This document shows positions 50,401 to 61,883 of a stretch of 64,000 nt of DNA, in pieces. The first letter of the stretch is position 1. Every line of letters begins with the position of its first letter. The notes beneath the pieces were generated by a model. The model saw only the letters and a program-made list of their open reading frames with translations. It did no database searches and was not told where the DNA came from. The position numbers and the translations under genes are program-made. Source of the stretch: Cardiocondyla obscurior (Eukaryota; Arthropoda; Insecta; Hymenoptera; Formicidae); the NCBI RefSeq assembly GCF_019399895.1, contig NC_091864.1:12316001-12380000 (forward strand), in the 5' to 3' direction.

Positions 50401-53400
50401 TTTTATCACTTTCTTGAACGGACTCCGAACTAGTTACTACAGAGTTTTCAGGAAGATGCGCCTCGGAATTAACATCAAATACGGTGTCGTTGACTTGTAC
50501 ATCGTTCAATCGTTTGTCTTTAATTTCCTCGGAATCACCCGACCCGTCATCCTGCGTTCCCACGTCCGATAACGCGTCAGTTCTCTCGCTGTTCTTATCG
50601 TAATTCACGCATAGCGAGTCGGCGTCGGAGCCAGTCGTGCCTTTCATTTTCTCGTTGTCCGTATCAGTCGAATGATCCTCCTGGCCATCGATTTCGGAGA
50701 AATTATCGTTTTTATCACTCTGTTTGTCGCAGCTCTCCCCGATGGAGTCCAGATCGGTCCTTTCGAGCCTGTTTACCTCTCGATAACTCGCAGCGTTCGT
50801 TACATTCGTAGATTCCAACGGTTCGCTCGAATTATTCACGTCTTCGAACTCTCTGAGATCGGCTAGTTCTGCCTGCGAATTCACCGACATAGATGAATGC
50901 GCCGTCATCTCGGATTCAATCCTGCTCTGCTCCTCTTTAAAAACGTTATCCGACTGATAATCAGTTTCGCTTTTACAGTCGTCAGCCAGCGTTTTTTCAT
51001 CCTTCTCCTCTTTATCGTTCAACAGCTGCGATTCGTCGTCCGATCCTTTGCAAGAATCTTTTTGAATCTCCGCGTTTAGATTTCCAGAATCCACAGACTG
51101 ATCGCATTCCGATGGTTCAACATTCTTATTTTCTGTCGGTTGAATATTGTCCTCGCTGTTCGAACTGATTTTATTTGTGTTTTCCTCAGGTATACTTTCA
51201 TTAATACTTTCATTTTCAGTTATCGTTTCTGACGTGACACTCGCGTGCACATTTGCACAATCGTCTTTTTCCATTTCTTTAGAACAAACGGGTTCCTGTG
51301 CGCTCGATTCTTCGCTCGTCTCTGTTTCAATCGGCGCGAGAGACAAGTCAGCAGCATCGGGTTGACTATTCGATTCTGTCAAGCTATTGGACGTGTCTTC
51401 TTTTGAAGGTTGATCCCTCGACTTACTTGGCGTCTCGATCTTTTCCACATCCTTGCTGTTCCCGCACGAAACGTCAGATTCCGAAGTAAACAGGTCTGAT
51501 TTCAGTGAGTTATTATTTGTTCGCGCCAAGTCAAAATCTTCTGTCTTGTAGTCGGAGTGGACCGTATCGTCCGACAGTTTTGATGAAGACACGCATTCGT
51601 ATTGCACAGTGTCCGTTTTCTCGCAAACGGACGTGGTCAGACTTTGTCCCACCTGGGATCCCAGTTCGTCGGTTTTCGAAGTATATGAGATGCAGTTGGG
51701 ACCAAAAAAAAATCTCGGCGGAGATGCGGTCGCTCGTTTGCATTCATTGTTCGTTACTTCGAGAGTGTCTGGCTCGCGTGAGGTCACGCTACTCGAATCA
51801 GATAAGTCTTGCGTGTTGATAGAGTCTGCCGTAGGATCTGATTCAGGCTTCTGCGAGGTGTCCGCTTGACATGACGATATCGACGAGTCACACTGCACAG
51901 GCTCTTGAAACTTCGAGTCACTTTCCTGTTTTATTGTACTTGTATTTTCCGAACTTATGTCGGACACTTGCAATTTGACACTTTCTTCAACGACTTTTTC
52001 ACTGCCTACGTTTACAGGATCGTCTGACTTGACGCTTCGTTCCACGTCGGCGGAATTCTCGTATCCGGCTTTGGCCGATTCAGACTCCACGCTCAACTTC
52101 TTTTCCACGTTAATGAGCTCATTATCCGTGCTCTTCTTCAGTGATATGTTTCCGTCGTTTGATATGATACTGCTGTCGCATTCTTTTTTCTCCTCCGGTT
52201 TCCCTACGTCCCACCTGGACGGCCTTTTCACAGAGCCGGTTGTACTTTTAGGTATTATCTGAACGCCCAGCGTGTGCTTGACCTTTGGCTTCTCTTGTAT
52301 AGACTCTACTATTTGATAATTATCATTTACGTTTACATTAGACTGTGGATAGTTTCTATTTAATTTTACAGGGGTTTTGTTCGACAATATCGAACCCGCG
52401 GACACCTCGCCCTCGTTCAAAACCTTATTCTGCGTCAACGCCGTGGTAGCTGAGTCAGGTTCGGTTTTTGATTCGTTGCTTTCTTTATTGTCAGTCGGCG
52501 CGTCGTCGCCGGGGTTGCCCGTCTCACACTCAGCGCCAGAACCCTCGCCGTAGAAAAAAGCCGTCGGTTCCTCTATAGCCTCTTCAACAATCGGATTCAC
52601 CGCGTCGCAGTCACTGCCCGATCCTTCACCCTGCACCATCATGATAGGCTCCTCGATAGCTTCACCCACCTCGTCTCTCCAATTACCGCTCATCATCGGT
52701 CTCTTGTCTAAAGAACCTCTGATCGGAATCACATCCGCTCTTATCCTCTTCAGCATGTCCTGCTGCACGTCGTCGTCTTCTAGCGGGCGCTTCAGCGGCG
52801 CGTTGTTCATTCTCAGCGTCGTAATTTTGCTGGGATCGGAGAGCAGCGCGTAGCCTGGCAACCTGTGCTCGTCCTTGGCAGGTAATCTAGCTGTATTGTG
52901 ATACGGTTCGTATGCAGAGAACGGCATCTGTCTCTTATTCAAATCAGCCATCATCACGTGATTACGTAACATCACGTTACGCGCGTCGTACGGTAGATTC
53001 GACATTTCCGGCTTGCTTACTTTCTTCGTGCTCAAATCCATTTCTCGATGCTGGAACTCTTGAGCCCGGTAGCCCGGAGAAGGCAGATCCACTGTTTTTC
53101 CCAATTTTCGACTAGAAAGATCGATTCCCGAGAAATCCACTGGTCTGTTTTGTTCGTTCGCATTTTCCCAACTGCGCGGTGACGTCGATAAGTCTATGCC
53201 TCTGTGACTTCTGTGCGTCGACGACTTTTCAGATTGATTTCTCGCGCAAAAGTCTTGCGGAAGCCTGTCATCCTCACCGTTTGCCATATTTCCTAACATG
53301 CCACTAGATCTCGCTAAAGATTCTGCTATCTTGTCCAATGATTTCGGTCCGCTTGGCTTCTCTAATTTTTCCGACTGTATCCTTACGAGATTAGCAGCAA

Positions 53401-56207
53401 GTTGATCAATTGGTTTAACAGATAACTTACTGTGTCCCACAGAAATAGAATCCGTGGACGAGAAAGGCAAACTGTTTTTAGCGGGCAGTTTCTCGACGGA
53501 CTTCATGACCGAGTCTGCCACTTCGTCGGAAGCTTCGTGTTTTTTCACCGTATTCAAAGGCGCGATAACAGACGTCGGGCTTACTAACTTCTCTTCTATT
53601 TGTTGCTTCAAGTCCACAATATTCACCAGTTTCAACGGAGATGAAGTGATAACGGGCGTTTCTATAGATTTTAGCGGCGCCGATTCTTCAACTTCGATTT
53701 TTGTGGCACTGGTCTGTTTATGCGTTACTGAGGATTTACATTCTGGTATTAAGGAAGCAGACGTTTCGTCAGTAGCCTCTCTGTAGCTCGCATCTTCCGG
53801 CGTTGTGTCCACTTTCATGTTTATCTTTTTCAAATTAGTCGCGGATAACGAAGACGAATCGTTCGTACACCTTGATTCTATACTCAGAGTTTGCACCATT
53901 TCTTGAGAATCATCTTCCTCTGTAATCTGCTTGGGACTTTCGTCATTCGTCGTGTCCTCGTCTTCCACGTCATTATCTTCCTCTTCGTCATCAATTTCCT
54001 CTTTCTCAGCTTCATTAACGATATCATTCTGAACTTGATCTTGATCGTGTTCTCGTTCCTCGTCAAATTCGTCACTTCTACCATTTGGTAGCTGTTTCAT
54101 CTCATTGACACCGTTCTCCTGCACGACTTCGTCCTCTGCTAAACTCGGAGACGTTGTCACTTGTCCGGTGTCAATAATAGGTTTCTCAGAGATTTCTAAG
54201 CTGTTGCTGTCTTCGTTATTTGGTATAGGTCCAATTTCGCCATTTGAGAGGGTATTTATGAGATTAACAACACCTTCACGATCCCTATTATAAATAATAG
54301 TATGCAATATTGGTAATTATAAAGAATAATAAAAAATAATGATCAATAACAATACAAATAGTAATTAATTCAATATGCAACGTATAATGTATTAAAAAAG
54401 TGACTTACTTAGCTACTAACTCCCAATTCTCCTCATCTAAATCTTCCCTATAAACTCTTATGTTGCACTCTTCGTCTAACTGACACCAATACGCTAATCC
54501 ACTTTTGTCTCTTCCCAAAGGTTCCACACGTAACTCATCAGCTGCCAATTTGTTTACCTCGTTCTTAAACTTTTGATTTAAGTCAAATTGTGTTTCCAAT
54601 AATACCTAGAATACAAAAGATATTTAGCAAGAAGTAATTATTTATTGTTCCATGGGTGAGAAAAAAAACGTAATGTCACTACTTTAAGTAAACGCAGTTT
54701 AACAGCAATGCGAGCTTTTTTGTAACCAAAGCGTTCAAGTTCCCATCCATCCTGATTAGAGTATGTGTGGCAAAACTTGACTAGCGCTCTTTCCCACTTC
54801 TCTGGTGACACGGTTTTACGTGTTTTGCGCAACAGTTTGATGTGCAGATCTATTAATTCTTGTGACACTAGAAAAATTACAAATATATAAGAAAACTAAA
54901 TAATCATTTTTACACGCACACACACACATACACACAGTAGATATCCAAATACAAGATTTGATTGGAATAAAAAAGCCTCCTTAAAAAGTGTAACATGTAT
55001 TCAAACATTCAATATTATAATAAATTAAATTAAAATAATGTTAAATCAATGATTTATAACGTTAAATAATTAAAATAATGTTTAAGCAAAAATTAATATA
55101 AGATATCACAACGCAAAACTTCCTAAAAAAAAAAAAAAAAAATATCTTGAAACTCGAATTTAAAGTGCCAAAAGAAAGCAAGTCGTCTTAAGACCAAAAC
55201 TTTGAATGAAAGGCTGAACAAAGGAGCTGGGCCCCGCTTTGTTTACGCGTTCTACGGTTAAGGGGCCGTCGGCTAGGATTCCCACTTGGCGCGGATCAAT
55301 GAGACGTTTCCCGGAGGCCGAAACGGCGTAAGTGCGTCGCTTGTAAACTCGTAATCACGTGTAACCGACGGGCTAACAAGGAAGGTGGCAGCACGCGGCG
55401 GAACAACAACAACGTGAAAACCTTCCCCTTTCCCCCCTCAGGCCTCGCGGCCGTATCTGTCAATAGCAACGCCTCACAAGCGGAGGGAACGTGTTATTAG
55501 GCCGCTCAGGTCGGCGCGAAACCGCGCGGAACGTAGGGGAGGGGTGTGCGGGAAGGGGACGGTCATCTATAGCGATATCTCGCGCCAAGCCGCTCGCACA
55601 CACCAAAACAAAAAGCGGCGGCGGCCCGCCGTTCTTAGTTTCTTGCTGAAGGAAGCAAGAGACAGACCACTACCAGAACAAACGGATAGACGAGGCTTGC
55701 AGTCGAAGCAGAGACGTACGAAGGAAACTAATAGTACGCGCTTGGACGACTGGCCTTTCGCGGGGGCGGGTCGCTGTCGCTCTTTCTCTCGCTTCTTCCC
55801 GTACCTCTTCACACGTTTCGTCTCTTTCCTTCCCTCCGCGCGCGCTGCAACACGGCCGTGGCTCCCACTGTTTCTCTCTCTCTTTCTCTCTCACTCTCTT
55901 TTTTTTTCCGTCCTTTCCTCCCGCGCGCGCGAGAGCACATACACAAGCATAGAGAAAGAGAGAGAGAAAGAGGGAGGGAAGGAAAGAGAGAGAGAAAGAA
56001 AGGAAAAGACAGAGGGAGAAAGAGAGAGAGAAACGGCACAGAAACCTGGCGCGGAGACCTACCTTCCTGAGTGTTCTCGAGCATCTCCTGGAGCCTCGCG
56101 ATGTCCGGGTAGATGATGCCGCAGGATTTGCCGAAGCAGCCGAGGAACGAGCAGATCACCGCGAAATTTGGGTCACTCGCGCAAGAGGCTTCGTTATCGG
56201 ACGCCAT
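41440..56207 (-). CDS. RSF1: Remodeling and spacing factor 1 (RSF1), 16 coding exons, 3933 aa
   Basis: Histone-binding subunit of the RSF nucleosome-spacing remodeller (with an ISWI ATPase), nuclear. Minus-strand exons: 56063-56207, 54683-54867, 54409-54605, 47272-54284, 46923-47140, 46533-46839, 46264-46442, 45951-46143, 45581-45816, 45115-45502, 44695-44806, 44265-44607, 44094-44138, 43899-44015, 43535-43643, 41440-43454; all phases agree. The N-terminal block (DPNFAVICSFL, LRVEPLGRDKSGLAYW) matches the human WHIM-like region. One exon then encodes about 2338 acidic, Ser/Glu-rich residues ending in an AT-hook (RGRPRGRR). The PHD finger spans about 2702-2746, followed by KKRLAFVGISLDNV and GRGKDIATI, both RSF1 landmarks. 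The C-terminus is basic then proline-rich. Human RSF1 is 1441 aa, so this protein is far longer, mostly through the giant exon and C-terminal tail. Confidence 0.93.
44155..44242. mobile_element. Very short insertion with a perfect 20-bp target-site duplication
   Basis: The 20-bp string TATATTAAATTTGTTTCAAC occurs at 44155-44174 and again at 44223-44242. Between them lie 48 bases, GC-rich at one end and ending AATAAAACTATTATA. Long duplications plus an AATAAA-containing end suggest a severely 5'-truncated LINE or SINE copy inserted in an RSF1 intron. The source element is not identified. Confidence 0.55.
46226..46253. repeat. A28 tract in an RSF1 intron
   Basis: Twenty-eight A lie 11 bases from the end of the PHD-finger exon. 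Read on the gene strand it is a T28 run just after the donor. Confidence 0.9.
46264..46442 (-). other. RSF1: RSF1 exon encoding the PHD finger
   Basis: The encoded 59 residues contain the full zinc ligand set: CQKC, then CDSC, WHCSC and CPPC (C4-H-C3). Key residues include the aromatic W of GWH and the DEYAC entry. PHD fingers of this type read histone H3 tails. The donor is GTACGT and the acceptor TTTTTTATTAG. Confidence 0.9.
47272..54284 (-). other. RSF1: RSF1 giant exon (7013 bp)
   Basis: A single exon is open for 7013 bases between an acceptor (TTTATAATAG) and a donor (AAAAAAC then GTAAGT). It encodes about 2338 residues, mostly low-complexity Ser, Glu, Asp, Asn, Val and Lys. It holds a cluster of DLS-like motifs, two copies of a GEGSG motif and a C-terminal AT-hook. 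Junction phases (2 in, 1 out) fit both neighbours. Confidence 0.92.
55868..56034. repeat. CT-rich and GA-rich tracts in RSF1 intron 1
   Basis: A CT tract (about 55868-55906) and a GA tract (about 55951-56034) are separated by a CG-rich CGCGCG segment. Together they form inverse purine/pyrimidine blocks just inside the first intron. GAGA-type tracts are known binding sites of GAGA factor at insect promoters. Confidence 0.8.
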
Positions 56208-56228
56208 TTTTCCGACCGTTTCTCGCCG

Positions 56229-56345
56229 TTGGGCCCCGCCGCCACCACCACCAACGCTGCCAACGCCGCCAGCACCACCGCCGCCGCCGCCGCCACCGTC
56301 GCCGCCGTTGCCGCCGTCGTTGCGCCCGTCGTCGCCACCGCCGTC
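56229..56345. repeat. (GCC/GGC)n trinucleotide repeat upstream of the RSF1 start
   Basis: An interrupted CCG/CCA trinucleotide tract on the + strand reads GGC/GGT on the RSF1 strand. It begins 22 bases upstream of the RSF1 ATG, so it is probably in the 5' UTR. The same tract creates a spurious alanine-rich + strand frame. Confidence 0.85.
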
Positions 56346-57370
56346 AAAGCAGGCGACGCGCGCTATCGCGTTAGGCGGCCGCCGCGAGTCCCATTTTCCC
56401 CGCCGATCACCAGTGCCAAAACGTCAACACCAACGCGCACACACACAACTAGAGGGCCGGCACCCCGTCAGCAGGTAGTCGATTCGCCGGGCGTCTCGAC
56501 GCCGACGCTTCCCGCTTCCTCGCCAGCCACGTCCGCCGCTACCTCGCCGCCGCGCGCGCCCTCGCCCGTCGTCTCCGCGCGCCTCTTCTACCTGCGGACT
56601 CCGGAGCGCGGACAGCAGGGGGCGCGAGGGGGACAGCAACCGCGCGCTCGGAGCAAGAGAAAGACGGAGGCGACTCCCTCCGCCCTCCCGCGGGAAAAGA
56701 CGGGCGAAAAGAAGCGCCGCCGCTTCTGCCTTTCTCTCTTCGCCTCCTTCGGCGCTACGCGCGATGGTTTCTGTCTCCGTTCCTCCTCTGTCCTTCCTCT
56801 CTACGCTTTTGTTTCTTGATTTTTTTCTCTCTCAACAAATCACGAGCACGAACACAACGCGCGAACCCTGGCCGCCTCTAAGCGCGTCGTTTCCATTTCT
56901 TTCCCCCCTTCGCCCTCTCGTTTTTCACTCTTTCCTTCGCGGCACGCATGCAGCACACGTATTACGCACACACGCGCGCGCGTCCGACGTCTCGCTTCGT
57001 CAATGCCGAGAGCGCGCGCGCGCGCAAGTACGCACGCACGTTCGTCGGCGGTACAGCGACAACGACAACGACGACGGATTCTAGTCGAGGATTTGAGGCA
57101 CCCGGGGCGAATGTCGCGTGAACACAGGCCAGCACCGTCGCGAAATCACGCGGGCCGAGTGGACGCGAGCGTCCTAGACAAGCGTGCATGTAACGCCGCG
57201 CGAACGTCGAGTCACCGGGTACGCACGAGCGGCGCAGATACGACCACCACGACGACGACGAAACGCAGCACTGGACATCGCCTTCGGGATTGGAAACACG
57301 CTGAGGGTTCTCAACCTAGACAATTGTGCTACCGCGCCAGGCTCGTATCTCCCGCTTGGCGATCGTGAAA

Positions 57371-60300
57371 AGTGAATCTCGCCGCGGATTATTCAGTACA
57401 TTCGAGAGAACTGTTGATAAATTTTTATCATAAACTTTGATTCCTACGTTTTTTTTTTTATTTGTCATCTTGATAAAATATTATAGGCATTACTTGATTA
57501 AAATCTTGATTTAGCTCGATTAGCATTAATGTACTGAATTAATTAAGTCATTTAATGAATTTGTTAAACCTTATTCTGCGGTAAAATATTTCAACCATTT
57601 TTTTTATTGTTATGTTAGATTAATCGATCAATTTTATGGAAAAATATTATCTTCGCGAATAATAAATAATTAAAAGAAGTTCAAGCATAACTATTCTGTA
57701 AAATAAAAGCGAAAGTTCAACTGACGAATACCTTCCTTTCTAAATTTATTGCAAGATTGAGGACGAATAAATATAAAGCGCCTGTAATTCAACTCTTTAT
57801 TGTTAATTCGCAGTAAAGGAAAGGGTTTTTGGGTACTTTGATACAATTCTGGTCATACCTGGCGGTCTTAAGCCGCGTCCACGGGAGTATTTCCGTCCTC
57901 CTCTATCTTTCTCACCCTTTTTCGTTCTGCTATTATCTTTCTAATCACGCCTGCAACCAATGCTCGTTCGATTTGCGTCGGTGAATTATTTTCGTCATCG
58001 CGGACCTACGTGCCGTACTACGAAAAATGGGGGACCGCTTCGAAAGAGCGCGAAAACTTCCAGACCAAAGTACAAGCGTAGTGTCCCACGTTCGCTCCGC
58101 TGAACAACGTTCTCGCTCGATGACGTATCTGCGCAGTTCGCGACAACGTAGAAAGCATGAGCACCGTGTCGCAAGACCGTATGTGGATGAGTGTTCCTGC
58201 GATTTAAAACTATTTTCACTGAAAAATTGTACGTACATATTTGACATTTTACAAAAGGGCCATTGTAATTATTCGAATACTTTTATGTGCAATAAAAAAA
58301 ATATTTGAAAAAAGAATTGAATTTTTTTTGAGCACACAAATTCCTTTGAAAAATAAATTTTTGTGCAAGCTGCAGATTTACCGCTTCTTGTAGCGTCGAG
58401 TGAGAATATTAACGTAACAAAGAAATAAACGATAGTTTCTATCTACGCACAGTTTAATATATCAATAATGCTTTTTAATATTTGATTGACAAAAATTATA
58501 TAATTGTTAAAGTGAATATATCATGTTGCAAGGTGCATTTACAAAACGTGTTATTAAAATCGTATATTAAAAAAAAGAAACTTATATTTTTAAGAGAGAA
58601 TTAATCGCGAGAGAACGTTATTTAAGGCTCGAGATTCAAGTACGGTCCTGTTGACAAAAAGAGGGAGGACGCGAGGCTTGATCGCTCTCGTGAGCGCACG
58701 CTTCTTTCAAATTTAACTCTTAAGGTGATCGCAACTTTCAAGTAACCAAGCTGCCCGATACACAAGGTACAACGCTCGCGTGGTATATTTGTATCTATAA
58801 ACCACCGACGCTGACCGCCATCGCTCGCCTAACTGCACGTTATACGTACCTTTGGCGTCAGCCTTCACAGTACGTTTCGAAGCTAGCCGCAAACAGAAGC
58901 TCCGTAATCCTCCTGGTCGGATTATGTCTGATACTCGGCTACGATACGCCGATCGTTATCGCAGACGTTCTTTGTATTTTCTTTCCACTATCGGGAACTA
59001 AAAAAAAAAAAAGTATAGAATTACAAAATATACTTATATGCGACGAGATTCAGAAATATAACATATCCTTTTTTTGTCTCGCAAACGATCGGCAAAAAAT
59101 AAGTACTATCGTTATATCAAACTTAACGTTCTTTCTCGCAGAAAATCATCAATCTCCTCTGATAAAAATCATGCTTAATCTCGAGATGGTACTAAACGTG
59201 TCGCTTAAAGGGACGCTGCTTTTCAAGCGGGTGTTGTTGCCAATCGGTCGAGTTTCGCGATCGATCGGCGACAGAAGAACGCATCCGAATATCCGCGTTC
59301 GGGGACTCGAACGCGGCCGAAAACGAATTGAATTTGCGCGCGACCACAAAAGAGAAATTTTCTCTCCTTTTTTTTCTCTCTCTTTTTGTTCCGATCTTTT
59401 CAAGAATGCGAGGATGACCGCGCGATAGGTGTGTCAATGGGTTAAGTTATTTATTGATTGACGCGCATCGCCCGCCCCCGAGATTATCCGAGGACGCCCA
59501 TGGGCGCGTCGATTCGATCGATCGCGAAAGTCTAACATCTGCGAAAGAGAACGGTCGCTGGAAACGCGTCTACCCTGCAGTTAACCTCGCGAGCGTCGCG
59601 GCGAATCGAATCCACCTTGAGGAATGCGTTCTCGCCCCGACCGTCGTCAACTTCGCGCCGTAGACACAACGAGAGATCATTTTCGCGTGGCCCGCAGCGT
59701 TCGGGCTCGGCGAAATGTCGCCTCGTACGTGTATACTTGTCTTTTACACCGTCTGCACTCGAGACTAATGTAGGCTCTCGTCTCGCCTTTCGAAACGTTG
59801 GCATGAGCGTGCAGGGGCCAGGAGAGGCAGGAGGATAACCGGACGAGTGTAGGTAAGTGCAGAAGGTGCGCGGAGGCGACGCGACGAATCTTCCGCCGCG
59901 ATCGATCGCGCCGGGGCTACAAAAATGCTATGTATATCTACGCGGATGCTGGCAACAATAGGCAATTCTCCGTCGGCTTGTCAATGCGCCGCGGGATGAA
60001 ACTTTTGATCTACGAGCCGACGGACAAAGGGAAAAAAAAAAAAAAATGCGCGAACAAGGGCAAGTCGTTAATCGCGCGAATCAAGGCTTTCGAGATGCTC
60101 ATTCGGGATGTTGCGCTGCTAGAAATCGTTCGAATCGACCGCGGGGAAGCATTCCCGCGATGGGCAATGTTCCCCGTAGAAAAAATAAAAATAAAAAAAT
60201 TGTACAAACGTCCGAGACAAAAGAATCCTCGTAACTCATGAATATATTTTTATTGACTATGTATAAATTTATGAGCACATACGTAGCTCCGTGAAAGCAG

Positions 60301-61883
60301 CAGTCGATAGGTCCCAGATAGCGTTTCAACTTCCGCGAGGCTGATTGAAGTAAAAATCAAATAGAGGATGAGGTAAATGGTAACCCACTCTGGGAAACCG
60401 ATATTGCAACTATGTTTAAATTTATATTTACAATATACATCACTAGAAAAATCTTACTCTAAAAAAATTATATTTTGGATATAAACCGTTGCATTCCACA
60501 ACTTTACCGGTTTATACAATACATACTTTTTTTTTTTTTTATCTTTTGTACCTGAGGTCAACCACTTTCCGCGCGTCTTTTTGTTATACATATACTGTCT
60601 CGTTCGTTAACACCTTTAGATTAAATTGGTCAGATATTCTAACGTCGACTAAATACAGTGGACACGTAGCACTTTTACTTTGCATATCTTTGTCAAAAAA
60701 TCGTATCCACTTGCATAGAAAAAAAAAAAAAATCAAAATATTTGGAATGCAGACGCTTCGTATTAAAAAACTAAAGTATGCGAAGCGACACCGTGTACAT
60801 TTGAGTAGACTATGTGAAATCAAGTTAAGCTTATTTTATATTACACATCGTTAGGAGCAGTTCGTAGAATTGATTTGCTTTCCACATCATGAGTCCTATT
60901 TACAGGAGGAAGCAGATTCTTATTTGTCTGGTATATCGACAATATACAATTTTATTTCGCCGTTAATTATTATGCTTAAACTTCGTATTTGAATCAACAA
61001 CTTCAAGAACATTTTATATTTTATATCTCGATGTCTGACAATCTATAACAACTCATAAATTATGTGGGAACATAACTTATGGTAAAGATATGAAAATATA
61101 ATATGTATAAAATTCTAAATGGCCTATAAACTCCAACGAGAGTATATTTTTTGTGCTACACTCAGCGAACCTACTTCATCGCTACTTAATGACCGATACT
61201 GCATGAAAGAAATGATTAACATGTTGAACAAAGATTGTCAAATGTTAGTAAATGCTGAACAATTAATACTCCTCTTTAAATAATATAAATAATCAAAGAA
61301 AACTTACAATTGTCTATAATTATTTTTATGCAAAAATTAATTTATATGTACACCTATTACAATGAAAAATCAAAATTATGCAAAGTAGAATTCAAAGTAC
61401 AATAATAATTTATATATATATATATATATATATATAAATTATTATGGATATAATTATGATTATCACTATACATTATTTAAAAACATTAAAATTTTATACA
61501 TTATGTGAAAAGCAAAATGACTTATGCATATGTAAATTTCCCGTGTCTGGTTTGTTCTCGATGTTATTCAAATAATTGATTTGTATATTTTCTTCTTATA
61601 ATATTTGTACGTGGTACAAATAATTAGTTCCTATTAAAATAGGAAATAAATTACTGACAAATATTTTGTGAATATGTAGGAGACCTTCAATTTCTTAAAA
61701 ATATTCATTACAAAATTGTATTAATAATGAAAATAGTTATCTCGTGGAAGCAAAATTCAGATACAAAAAGATGCTCAAGGGGATTGCAATATACGTGATT
61801 AAAAAAAATATAGTCTTGACATTAAAAAAAAAATCTAATTTGCAAATTCTAAAACCGAATATGAAATTTATACCTGTACAAAA
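57371..61883. other. Gene-poor interval between RSF1 and GABPB
   Basis: No coding gene is supported. Two GC-richer islands occur. One, at 58620-58990, has a minus-strand donor (CCAAAG then GTACGT near 58850). The other, at about 59190-60170, has a + strand donor (GTGTAG then GTAAGT near 59850). These may be first exons of transcripts not otherwise visible. A perfect AT palindrome built around a TA tract (AATAATTTATATA and its inverse) is at about 61407-61442. The portion just below 61884 is probably GABPB 3' UTR. Confidence 0.4.

Larger units (their letters stand above)
55200..57370 (-). promoter_or_regulatory. CpG island and promoter region of RSF1
   Basis: About 2 kb of CpG-dense DNA surrounds the RSF1 start exon (ATG at 56207). 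A GGC-type repeat lies immediately upstream of the start on the gene strand. A seven-codon upstream ORF (MGLAAAA and a stop, 56371-56394, minus strand) would be in the leader if transcription starts above it. Open frames on both strands here are compositional. No TATA box is obvious, as expected for a housekeeping CpG-island promoter. Confidence 0.6.

Noticed and set aside
56229..56819. Alanine/threonine-rich 196-codon + strand frame
   Set aside because: It is the antisense reading of a GGC repeat beside the RSF1 start and has no family resemblance.
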